This document shows, in pieces, positions 1 to 5,347 of a DNA stretch of 5,347 nucleotides. The notes under the pieces are model-generated. The model saw only the letters and a program-made list of their open reading frames with translations, searched no databases and was not told the DNA's origin. Each line of letters begins with the position of its first letter. Position 1 is the first letter of the stretch. Both the position numbers and the translations under genes were made by a program. Origin of the DNA: JBDTGE01 sp050742975 (GTDB lineage: Bacteria; Actinomycetota; Actinomycetes; Mycobacteriales; Jatrophihabitantaceae); the NCBI GenBank assembly GCA_050742975.1, contig JBOGDQ010000041.1:1-5347 (forward strand), in the 5' to 3' direction.

Positions 1-320
1 TCGTAGGTCCACGGGTCGCCGTAGTCGTCGATCGTCGGCAGGTCCGGGTTGTAGAAGATCGACAGCAGCTTGCGCAGCCGCCCGCCCGCCTTCAGCTGCA
101 GCCGGCCCTTGCGGTCGAGGGTCCAGCCGCCGTGCCACTGCTCCTGGTCCTCGTAGCGCTTGGGGTAGCCGACGCCCGGCTTGGTCTCGACGTTGTTGAA
201 GTAGACGTACTCGGTGCCCGGACGGTTCGTCCACACCTGCTTGCAGGTCACCGAGCAGGTGTGGCAGCCGATGCACTTGTCCAGGTTCATCACCATCGCG
301 ACGTTCGCCATGACCCTCAC
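1..320 (-). CDS. narH: Respiratory nitrate reductase beta subunit NarH, N-terminal part (3' end outside window)
   Basis: NarH is the electron-transfer subunit of membrane-bound nitrate reductase. It carries several Fe-S clusters that pass electrons from the cytochrome b subunit NarI to NarG on the cytoplasmic side. The visible 106 residues contain the ferredoxin-type motif C16-x2-C19-x2-C22-x3-C26 inside DKCIGCHTCSVTCKQVW, followed by FNNVETKPG and a GGW segment, all typical of NarH. The GTG start at 320 is chosen for two reasons: it places C16/C19/C22/C26 at the same numbers as in E. coli NarH as I recall it, and a GAGG lies 7 bases upstream. The in-frame ATG at 311 would have only a 3-base spacer to the nearest GAGG. 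The gene lies downstream of narG in the same direction, and its GTG overlaps the stop of a 22-codon ORF by four bases (GTGA). It runs off the left edge; narJ and narI are expected next. Confidence 0.96.
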   Translation of the reverse strand, partial: MRVMANVAMVMNLDKCIGCHTCSVTCKQVWTNRPGTEYVYFNNVETKPGVGYPKRYEDQEQWHGGWTLDRKGRLQLKAGGRLRKLLSIFYNPDLPTIDDYGDPWTY

Positions 321-385
321 TGGACTACCTCGACTCGATTGGCGTGGCCCGCGAAGCGGAGGTGAGTGTTTGCTCCGGCGCTCAT
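317..385 (-). CDS. Possible 22-codon ORF coupled to both narG and narH
   Basis: A short ORF fills the narG-narH gap. Its ATG overlaps the narG stop (ATGA, 382-385) and its TGA overlaps the narH GTG (GTGA, 317-320). A GGTGGAG at 391-397 lies 5 bases before the ATG, a good Shine-Dalgarno sequence. The peptide starts MSAGANTHLRF and ends RVEVVQ; it has no membrane segment, signal peptide or cysteine, and I recognise no family. Several codons (GGA, GCA, ACT, AAT, CGA, GTA) are unlike those of the surrounding genes, which argues against long selection as a protein. It may serve only to carry ribosomes from narG to narH, or it may be a chance reading frame in spacer DNA. It is too short to judge from one sequence. 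Confidence 0.35.
   Translation of the reverse strand: MSAGANTHLRFAGHANRVEVVQ
328..331 (-). promoter_or_regulatory. Shine-Dalgarno sequence that decides the narH start
   Basis: On the minus strand GAGG stands 7 bases before the GTG at 320. This spacing favours GTG over the ATG nine bases further in. The site lies inside the 22-codon ORF, so ribosomes translating that ORF would uncover or reach it. Confidence 0.6.
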
Positions 386-3300
386 GAGAACTCCACCTGC
401 TGGGCGCGGCGGCGGATGACGGTGATCTCGTCGCGCTGGTTGCCGGTGGGCCCGTAGTAGTTGAACCCGTAGGACAGCTGGGCGTAGCCGCCGATCATGT
501 GCGTCGGCTTGACGACCAGCCGGGTCAGCGAGTTGTCCCCGCCGCCGTGCCAGCCGGACACCTCGGACTTCGGGGTCATCAGGTGCCGGTCCTTCGCGTG
601 GTACATGAACACCGTCCCCTCGGGCATCCGGTGCGTGACGACGGCCCGGCAGGCGACGACACCGTTGCGGTTGTAGGCCTCGATCCAGTCGTTGTCGGCG
701 ACCGCGATCTTCGCGGCGTCCAGCGGGCTCATCCAGATCACCGGGCCGCCGCGGAACAGCCGCAGCATGTGCAGGTTGTCCTGGTACTCCGAGTGGATCG
801 ACCACTTCGAGTGCGGCGTCAGGTAGCGCACCGTGATCTCCGGACGCCCGTCCTCGCGCAACCCCTGCTCGCCGAAGTGCCGCACGTAGTCCAGCGGCGG
901 CCGGTAGGTGGGCAGGCCCTCGCCGTACTCGGCGATCCAGTCGTGGTCGAGGAAGAAGTGCATGCGGCCGGTGAGGGTGTGCCACGGCTTCTTGCGCTCG
1001 ACGTTGACGACGAACGGGGAGTAGCGACGCCCGCCGGTCTCGCTGCCGGACCACTCCGGGGAGGTGATCACGGCACGGGGCTGAACCTGCGTGTCGGCGA
1101 AGCTGATGTGCTCACCGGCCCGCTCCTCGGCCAGGTCGGCCAGCGGCACCCCGGTGCGTTCCTCCAGCGCCCGCCAGCCCTGCACCGCGACCGCGCCGTT
1201 GGTCGTGCCGGACAGCGCGAGGATCGCCTCGGCCAGATGGATGTCGCGGGTCAGCGCCGGCCGCCCGTCGCCGACCCCACCCCGCACCAGGCCGTTCTTG
1301 CGGCCGAGGTAATCGACGGCTGCCGTGGGCTTCCAGCTGATCCCCTTGACGCCGGTGCCGAGCGTGTCGACGAGCGGGCCGAGCGCGGCCATCTTCTGGG
1401 CCACCGCCGGGTAGTCGCGCTCGACCGTGATCAGCCGCGGCATGCTCACGCCGGGGACGGGCTCGCACTCGCCGCGCTTCCAGTCCCGCACCACCCCGCC
1501 GGGTTGAGCCAGCTCGTCGGCCGAGTCGTGCAGCAGCGGCGCGGCGATCACGTCCGTGCGCGTGCCCAGGTGGGTGGCCGCCAGCCGCGAGAACTGCTCG
1601 CCGATCGTCGCGAACACGTCGAAGTCGGTGCGGGTCTGCCAGGGCGGTGCGATCGCGGGGTTGAACGAGTGTACGAACGGATGCATGTCGGTGGTGGAGA
1701 TGTCGTGCTTCTCGTACCAGGTCGCCGCCGGCAGCACGATGTCCGAGTACGTGCAGGTGCTGGTCATCCGGAAGTCGACGGTGGTGACGAGGTCCAGCTT
1801 GGCCCGCGGCGCCTCCTCGTGCCAGCGCACCTCGGACGGACGGATCCGCTCGGGCGACTCGTCCGCGCGCACCGCGTCCTCGACCCCGAGCAGGTGGCGC
1901 ATGAAGGACTCCATGCCCTTGCCCGAGGAGCCGAGCAGGTTCGCCCGCCAGACCGTCATCACGCGCGGGAAGTTGCGCGGGTCGTCCGGGTCCTCGCCGG
2001 CGAAGTGCAGCCGGTCGGCCTTCAGCTCGTCCACGACGTAGTCGTTCACGCCCTTGCCGGCGGCGGCTGCCTCGTCGGCCAGTTCGAGCGGGTTGCGGTC
2101 GAACGCCGGGTGCGAGGGCTGCCAGCCCATCCGTGAGGCCTGCGCCAGGGTGTCGGCGAACGCGCGGCCACGGAACAGGCCCCGGCCGAGCGGGCTGGCC
2201 AGCTCGTCCGCGGCGAAGCTCTCGTAGCGCCACTGGTCGGTATGCAGGTAGAAGAACGACGTGCCGGTCATGTGCCGCGTGGGGCGCTGCCAGTCCAGCC
2301 CGAACGCGACCTGCTGGAACCCGGTCAGCGGGCGCACCTTCTCCTGCCCGACGTAGTGCGCCCAGCCGCCGCCGTTCACCCCCTGGCAGCCGCACAGCAT
2401 CGTCAGCGTGAAGAACGTGCGGTAGATCTGGTCGGAGTGGAACCAGTGGTTCGTGCCGGCGCCCATCGCGATCATCGAGCGGCCGCGCGACAACTCGGCG
2501 TTGCGGGCGAACTCGCGCGCCACCCGGGTCACCGCCTCGGCCGGGACGGACGTGATCACCTGCTGCCACGCCGGTGTGTACGGCTGCTCGGCGTCCTCGT
2601 ACCCGGACGGCCAGTCGCCCGGCAGCCCGTCGCGGGCCACCGCGTACTGCGCCATCAGCAGGTCGAAGACCGTGGTCACCAGCCGCCCGCCGATGCGCCG
2701 CACCGGCACGCCGCGACGGATCACGCCGCCGCCCTCGGTCTCGCCCAGGTCGAAGCGGGGCAGGTCGACGGCGACCGCGTCCTCGCGGGTGTCGTACAGG
2801 CTCAGCACCGGATCGACGTCGCCGAGCTCGAGGTTCCACTTCCCCTTGCCGGTCTCGGCGAAGTGCGTGGCCAGCGTGCCGTTCGGCAAGAACGGCTCAC
2901 CGGTCGCCGAGTCCAGCAGGACGCTCTGGTGCGCCGAGCCGTCCGCGTCCAGATCCGCCGCGGTCAGGAACCGGTCGGGCACATACGCTCGCCCAACGGC
3001 TACTCCCCCGCGGGCTCCGCCTTCATCCGCGGGGGGACCCCCGCCCTCGTCGCTGGAGGAGCGCTCGCGCAGCGTGACCAGGAACGGCAGGTCGGTGTAC
3101 GTCTTGACGTAGCCGGTGAAGTACGGCACCTGGCGGTCGCGGAAGAACTCGCTCAGGATCACGTGCCCCATCGCCATCGCCAGCGCGCCGTCCGTCCCCG
3201 GCGCGCAGGGCAGCCAGTCGTCGGCGAACTTGGTGTGGTCGGAGTAGTCCGGGCTGACCACCACCACCTTCTGCCCCCGGTAGCGGGCCTCGGTCATGAA

Positions 3301-4191
3301 GTGCGCGTCCGGAGTGCGGGTGATCGGCAGGTTGGTCCCCCAGATCATCAGGTAGGACGAGTTCCACCAGTCGCCGGACTCGGGCACGTCGGTCTGGTCG
3401 CCGAACACCTGCGGCGAGGCGATCGGCATGTCGGCGTACCAGTCGTAGAAGGACAGGATCGTGCCGCCGATCATCGACAGGAACCGCGTGCCGGCCGAGT
3501 AGGACACCTGCGACATCGCCGGGATCGGCGAGAAGCCGACCACCCGGTCCGGCCCGTACTCCTTGACCGTGTGCACGTGCGCCGCCGCGATGAGCTCGGC
3601 GACCTCGTCCCACGTCGAGCGCACGAAGCCGCCCATGCCGCGCGCCTTCTTGTACCGGGCGGTCCGCTCCGGGTCGCCCGTGATCTCCGCCCACGCCAGC
3701 ACCGGATCGTCCAGCCGCGACCGCGCCTCGCGCCACAACTGCAGCAGCGGGCCGCGCACGTACGGGTAGCGCACCCGCGAGGGGGAGTAGGTGTACCAGG
3801 AGAAGGACGCGCCCCGCGGGCAGCCGCGCGGCTCGTACTCCGGACTGTCCGGACCCACCGAGGGATAGTCGGTCTGCTGCGTCTCCCAGGTGATGATCCC
3901 GTCCTTGACGTAGATCTTCCATGAGCAGGACCCGGTGCAGTTCACCCCGTGCGTCGAGCGCACCTCCTTGTCGTGCCGCCACCGCTCACGGTAGAACGCT
4001 TCAGCTTCACGGCCACCGATGCGGTGGAGTTCGCGATGGTCGGCCGTCGGGCTACCCGGCAGGAAGAACTGCGCCTTGCGCAACAGGGCCTCGACCGGCT
4101 CGCCTCCCGGCAGCAGCGGCGCGAGAAGCTCTCGCGGCTCGGCGCCCGCACTACCGTTGCCGTGTGCGTGAGACGAACTCGTCTGGGTCAT
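382..4191 (-). CDS. narG: Respiratory nitrate reductase alpha subunit NarG
   Basis: NarG reduces nitrate to nitrite at a Mo-bis(molybdopterin guanine dinucleotide) centre, using electrons received through NarH, in anaerobic or microaerobic respiration. All landmarks are visible. H81, C85 and C89 in THGVNCTGSCSWK, with C124 in PRGCPRGASF, are the FS0 [4Fe-4S] ligands. D250 in SFYDWYADMP matches the aspartate that ligates molybdenum in E. coli NarG. A TATWYEK-like segment (ATWYEKHDISTTDMHPF) follows in the middle, and the C-terminal molybdopterin-binding domain starts near residue 1126 (PHSKWSIHSEYQDN) and includes PTHMIGGYAQLSYGFNYYG. There is no cleavable signal peptide, as expected for cytoplasmic NarG. 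The ATG at 4191 is supported by GAGG at 4199-4202 with a 7-base spacer. The length, 1269 aa, is slightly above the usual 1230-1250; the excess is largely a low-complexity insert at about residues 378-401. It is the first gene of the operon, and its stop overlaps the next ATG. Expression is probably controlled from the 160-base upstream region. Confidence 0.98.
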   Translation of the reverse strand: MTQTSSSHAHGNGSAGAEPRELLAPLLPGGEPVEALLRKAQFFLPGSPTADHRELHRIGGREAEAFYRERWRHDKEVRSTHGVNCTGSCSWKIYVKDGIITWETQQTDYPSVGPDSPEYEPRGCPRGASFSWYTYSPSRVRYPYVRGPLLQLWREARSRLDDPVLAWAEITGDPERTARYKKARGMGGFVRSTWDEVAELIAAAHVHTVKEYGPDRVVGFSPIPAMSQVSYSAGTRFLSMIGGTILSFYDWYADMPIASPQVFGDQTDVPESGDWWNSSYLMIWGTNLPITRTPDAHFMTEARYRGQKVVVVSPDYSDHTKFADDWLPCAPGTDGALAMAMGHVILSEFFRDRQVPYFTGYVKTYTDLPFLVTLRERSSSDEGGGPPADEGGARGGVAVGRAYVPDRFLTAADLDADGSAHQSVLLDSATGEPFLPNGTLATHFAETGKGKWNLELGDVDPVLSLYDTREDAVAVDLPRFDLGETEGGGVIRRGVPVRRIGGRLVTTVFDLLMAQYAVARDGLPGDWPSGYEDAEQPYTPAWQQVITSVPAEAVTRVAREFARNAELSRGRSMIAMGAGTNHWFHSDQIYRTFFTLTMLCGCQGVNGGGWAHYVGQEKVRPLTGFQQVAFGLDWQRPTRHMTGTSFFYLHTDQWRYESFAADELASPLGRGLFRGRAFADTLAQASRMGWQPSHPAFDRNPLELADEAAAAGKGVNDYVVDELKADRLHFAGEDPDDPRNFPRVMTVWRANLLGSSGKGMESFMRHLLGVEDAVRADESPERIRPSEVRWHEEAPRAKLDLVTTVDFRMTSTCTYSDIVLPAATWYEKHDISTTDMHPFVHSFNPAIAPPWQTRTDFDVFATIGEQFSRLAATHLGTRTDVIAAPLLHDSADELAQPGGVVRDWKRGECEPVPGVSMPRLITVERDYPAVAQKMAALGPLVDTLGTGVKGISWKPTAAVDYLGRKNGLVRGGVGDGRPALTRDIHLAEAILALSGTTNGAVAVQGWRALEERTGVPLADLAEERAGEHISFADTQVQPRAVITSPEWSGSETGGRRYSPFVVNVERKKPWHTLTGRMHFFLDHDWIAEYGEGLPTYRPPLDYVRHFGEQGLREDGRPEITVRYLTPHSKWSIHSEYQDNLHMLRLFRGGPVIWMSPLDAAKIAVADNDWIEAYNRNGVVACRAVVTHRMPEGTVFMYHAKDRHLMTPKSEVSGWHGGGDNSLTRLVVKPTHMIGGYAQLSYGFNYYGPTGNQRDEITVIRRRAQQVEFS
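2989..3060 (-). repeat. Palindrome-bearing in-frame insert within narG
   Basis: This stretch encodes about 24 residues (NarG 378-401: three Ser, then DEGGG, PPA, DEGGA, RGGVAVGR). It separates two well-conserved blocks, YTDLPFLVTLRER and AYVPDRFLTAADL, where E. coli NarG has only a few residues (RDGYYAAGRM). Its core is a perfect 9-bp inverted repeat. The flank on the 3' side of the gene uses codons rare in this GC-rich context (GGA, GTA, GTT, CGA), followed directly by TAT. The length of 72 bases keeps the frame and introduces no stop. These traits suit a small palindromic element that inserted into a coding gene. The exact ends are estimated from protein alignment by eye and may be off by a few codons. 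No target-site duplication is evident. Simple expansion of a surface loop is the alternative. Confidence 0.6.
3005..3035. repeat. Perfect 9-bp inverted repeat (hairpin) inside narG
   Basis: CCCCCGCGG at 3005-3013 pairs exactly with CCGCGGGGG at 3027-3035 around a 13-base loop (3014-3026). All nine pairs are G-C, so the mRNA hairpin would be very stable. Right beside it, GGGGG-A-CCCCC (3032-3042) forms a second, overlapping palindrome that could compete for folding. The arms fall in NarG codons 387-396 and force the Gly/Pro/Ala/Arg-rich peptide seen there. Confidence 0.8.
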
Positions 4192-4258
4192 GCCAGCGCC
4201 TCGGATCTACCCGCCCGACTACAGGGAACATCGATTCTCGCGACTGCCGTCGACACTA

Positions 4259-4279
4259 TCGGCTGGCTCGATCAGCCGA
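4259..4279. repeat. 7-bp inverted repeat upstream of narG
   Basis: TCGGCTG (4259-4265) and CAGCCGA (4273-4279) are perfect complements around a 7-base spacer. The centre lies about 78 bases upstream of the narG ATG. It may be an operator for a dimeric regulator or a hairpin in the narG leader; no U-tract follows on either strand, so a terminator is unlikely. Confidence 0.5.
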
Positions 4280-4317
4280 CAGGCCCCAGCCTGATCCGTG
4301 TCATGCACGATGCTGAT
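4270..4317. promoter_or_regulatory. Three CTGAT motifs spaced by about two helical turns
   Basis: CTGAT occurs as GATCAG (inverted) at 4270-4275, CTGATC at 4291-4296 and CTGAT at 4313-4317. The start-to-start distances are 21 and 22 bases, so the sites would lie on the same face of the helix. The first two form GATCAG-N15-CTGATC. The motif is only five or six bases long, so chance is a real possibility; the candidate role is a regulator operator between the two divergent genes. Confidence 0.25.
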
Positions 4318-4328
4318 TGTTTCTACCA

Positions 4329-4348
4329 ACCACTTGTGAAAACATGGT
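4329..4348. promoter_or_regulatory. Imperfect dyad just upstream of the regulator start
   Basis: ACCACTTGTGAAAACATGGT has two-fold symmetry at its outer parts (ACCA-n2-T-n-T ... A-n-A-n2-TGGT) and ends three bases before the first ATG of the regulator. A site here would suit autorepression by a winged-helix dimer. The symmetry is imperfect and no binding motif is known to me for this protein. Confidence 0.25.
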
Positions 4349-4351
4349 GCT

Positions 4352-5056
4352 ATGTCGAAGCATGATCTGACGCGTGCAGATCCGTCGGAGTCTGCGATGC
4401 TGGGCGACAGCCGCGCCCGGGTACTCGGCGTGCTGCAGTCAGCCCGCGTACCTGTCGGCGTGGCCGACGTCGCGGCTCGGGTGGGCCTGCATCCGAACAC
4501 CGCGCGGTTCCATCTGGACGGGCTGGTCGAGGCAGGTCTGGCCGCCCGCGCCAGCGAGGAGCGGGACGAGCCAGGTCGTCCCCGCACGCTGTACACCGCA
4601 AGCCCTGACAGCGTCGGCGTCGGGCGCCGCAGCTACCGGCTGCTTGCCGAGATTCTCACCAGTTACCTGGCCAGCCGGACAAAACAGCCGACCCATGCGG
4701 CGTTGCAGGCCGGCGAGGCGTGGGGACGCTTCCTCACCGAGCGCCGCGCGCCGTTCCGGCGGGTGGACGCGGCCGACGCGACCGAACAGCTCGTGCGGAC
4801 ACTGGACGAGATCGGGTTCGCGCCCGAGGCGGTGACCTCCGGGCGCAAGCGACAGGTCCTGCTGCACCACTGCCCGTTCCGCGAGGCCGCCGAGGAACAT
4901 CGCGACGTCGTGTGCTCGGTGCATCTCGGACTGATGCGTGGTCTGCTGGCCGAACTCGATGCGCCGCTCGACGCGCAGCGGCTGGACCCGTTCGTCGAGC
5001 CCGACCTGTGCGTGACGCATCTCGCGCCACGCCGACGTGCGGCCACTTCGGGCTGA
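4352..5056 (+). CDS. Winged-helix transcriptional regulator, SufR/COG2345-like, possible Fe-S sensor
   Basis: This 234-aa protein has an N-terminal ArsR-type winged helix at about residues 20-83: a helix-turn-helix with recognition helix around HPNTARFHLDGLVEAG, and a wing with the typical GRPRTLY. The C-terminal half carries HHCPF, VVCSVH and DLCVTH, giving C174-x13-C188-x31-C220. This layout resembles the SufR group, in which three cysteines bind an iron-sulfur cluster; D218 two residues before C220 could be a fourth ligand. It is cytosolic, with no membrane segment. Its place directly opposite narG suggests it controls the nar operon and perhaps itself, sensing oxygen, nitric oxide or cluster supply; that is inference. 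The start is uncertain. The ATG at 4352 has only a weak GGTG upstream, whereas the ATG at 4397 (residue 16) has GGAG with a 6-base spacer and would remove only a non-conserved tail. I do not assign a gene symbol, because true sufR sits with suf genes. Confidence 0.88.
   Translation: MSKHDLTRADPSESAMLGDSRARVLGVLQSARVPVGVADVAARVGLHPNTARFHLDGLVEAGLAARASEERDEPGRPRTLYTASPDSVGVGRRSYRLLAEILTSYLASRTKQPTHAALQAGEAWGRFLTERRAPFRRVDAADATEQLVRTLDEIGFAPEAVTSGRKRQVLLHHCPFREAAEEHRDVVCSVHLGLMRGLLAELDAPLDAQRLDPFVEPDLCVTHLAPRRRAATSG
4387..4390 (+). promoter_or_regulatory. Shine-Dalgarno supporting an internal start of the regulator
   Basis: GGAG lies 6 bases before the ATG at 4397, while the ATG at 4352 has no good ribosome-binding site. 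If this start is used, the protein is 219 aa and begins MLGDSRARVL, directly before the first DNA-binding helix. Confidence 0.45.
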
Positions 5057-5092
5057 CGTCGCAGCGGCTGAGCGGTTCACCTGCGTACAGCC
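5057..5092. other. Convergent gap with a weak stem-loop
   Basis: The regulator and the peptidase gene end tail to tail 36 bases apart. GGCTGAG (5066-5072) can pair with CTCAGCT (5092-5098), including a G-T pair at one end, around a 19-base loop, reaching into the peptidase stop region. There is no T-run on either side, so this is at most a weak bidirectional terminator; otherwise the gap shows nothing. Confidence 0.25.
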
Positions 5093-5347
5093 TCAGCTGA
5101 AGGAGACGGGCTTCTGCTTCTGCCACAGCCAGGTGTCGAAGAACTGCCCGAGGTCTTCGCCGGACACGCTCTCGGCCAGGTCGACGAACTGCGCAGTCGT
5201 AGCGTTGCCGTAGCGGTGCTGAGCGGTCCAGCGGTGTAGGAGCGTGAAGAAGTCGAAGTCGCCGATACGGTGCCGCAGCGCGGCCAGCGTCATGCCACCG
5301 CGGTCGTAAACGGCGCCCGCGAACATCGTGTCGCGCTGTGGATCGGC
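5093..5347 (-). CDS. M1-family metallopeptidase (aminopeptidase), C-terminal fragment
   Basis: The last 84 residues of a zinc metallopeptidase are present; the start and the HExxH zinc site lie beyond the right edge. The frame is open to the edge, beginning ADPQRDTMFAGAVYDRGG, so the internal methionine at 5326 is not a real start. VYDRGGMTLAALR corresponds to the YEKG motif of M1 enzymes, whose tyrosine stabilises the transition state; here it is the codon at 5306-5308. The segments FFTLLHRWTAQHRYGNATTAQF and DLGQFFDTWLWQKQKP follow the pattern of actinobacterial M1 proteins that end soon after the catalytic domain, without the long helical C-terminal domain of PepN. Such enzymes remove N-terminal residues from peptides. 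Whether it is secreted cannot be seen, because the N-terminus is missing. It is convergent with the regulator and probably unrelated to nitrate respiration. Confidence 0.9.
   Translation of the reverse strand, partial: ADPQRDTMFAGAVYDRGGMTLAALRHRIGDFDFFTLLHRWTAQHRYGNATTAQFVDLAESVSGEDLGQFFDTWLWQKQKPVSFS

Larger units (their letters stand above)
4192..4351. promoter_or_regulatory. Divergent intergenic region between narG and the regulator
   Basis: These 160 bases must hold the promoters of narG (leftward) and of the regulator gene (rightward). The half next to the regulator (about 4311-4351) is clearly richer in A+T than its surroundings, as promoter DNA often is. I see no convincing -35/-10 pair on either strand. 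TTGTTT at 4317-4322 and a GATAGT on the minus strand near 4257 are weak candidates only. No standard FNR box (TTGAT-N4-ATCAA) is present. The region holds a stem-loop at 4259-4279, regularly spaced CTGAT motifs and an imperfect dyad beside the regulator start, listed separately. A shared operator used by the regulator to control itself and narG is plausible. Confidence 0.7.

Noticed and set aside
309..311. ATG at 311 as the narH start
   Set aside because: The GTG at 320 has better Shine-Dalgarno spacing and reproduces the E. coli cysteine numbering, so the ATG is treated as internal.
499..2136. Long open frame on the plus strand opposite narG (545 codons)
   Set aside because: It is antisense to conserved NarG sequence, has a composition rich in Arg, Val, His and Ala typical of GC-rich shadow frames, and shows no recognisable domain.
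1112..2839. Minus-strand frame overlapping narG in another phase (575 codons)
   Set aside because: It consists of Arg/Ala/Gly-rich low-complexity sequence, while the narG frame is continuous and conserved throughout.
2989..3060. A frameshift or sequencing error as the cause of the odd NarG segment
   Set aside because: The NarG frame is the same and conserved on both sides, and the palindrome explains the composition; paired compensating errors are unnecessary.
2242..3924. Second long plus-strand frame opposite narG (560 codons)
   Set aside because: Same situation: a shadow of the third-position GC bias in narG, with no family resemblance.
4335..4350. CRP-type site (TGTGA-N6-TCACA) in the intergenic region
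   Set aside because: TGTGA is present at 4335-4339, but the second half reads GGTGC, so the palindrome fails.
5093..5326. A separate small 77-aa gene starting at the ATG at 5326
   Set aside because: The frame remains open to the window edge with sequence typical of M1 peptidases upstream of that methionine, so it is the tail of a larger gene.

Overview
The window is high-GC DNA with actinobacterial character: G/C-ending codons almost throughout, a GTG start for narH, 4-base stop/start overlaps, and proteins that resemble actinobacterial homologues. I suspect Pseudonocardiales or a related order, but the sequence alone does not prove this.

Layout from left to right. Positions 1-4191 on the minus strand hold the head of a respiratory nitrate reductase operon: narG (complete, 1269 aa), a possible 22-codon ORF, then narH (first 106 codons, cut by the left edge). 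narJ and narI would be expected beyond the edge. Positions 4192-4351 are a 160-base divergent intergenic region with several short repeats that could be operators. Positions 4352-5056 on the plus strand encode a winged-helix regulator with a C-terminal three-cysteine region resembling the SufR/COG2345 group of iron-sulfur transcription factors. After a 36-base convergent gap, 5093-5347 on the minus strand is the C-terminal end of an M1-family metallopeptidase, cut by the right edge and probably unrelated to nitrate respiration.

How the parts fit. NarG carries the Mo-bisMGD site and the FS0 cluster, and NarH carries the remaining Fe-S clusters. Together they form the cytoplasmic catalytic part of the quinol:nitrate oxidoreductase. 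The regulator transcribed away from narG is a plausible local controller of the operon; that is inference from position and from its likely cluster-binding cysteines.

The two most unusual points are in the nar genes. First, narG contains an in-frame insert of about 72 bases built around a perfect 9-bp inverted repeat and rich in atypical codons. It adds about 24 low-complexity residues to an otherwise canonical NarG, so it looks like a small palindromic element that landed inside a gene. Second, narG and narH are not directly joined. A 22-codon ORF with its own Shine-Dalgarno sequence lies between them, overlapping narG by ATGA and narH by GTGA.

There is no RNA gene, CRISPR array, transposase or integrase in the window, and no gene-free stretch longer than 160 bases.
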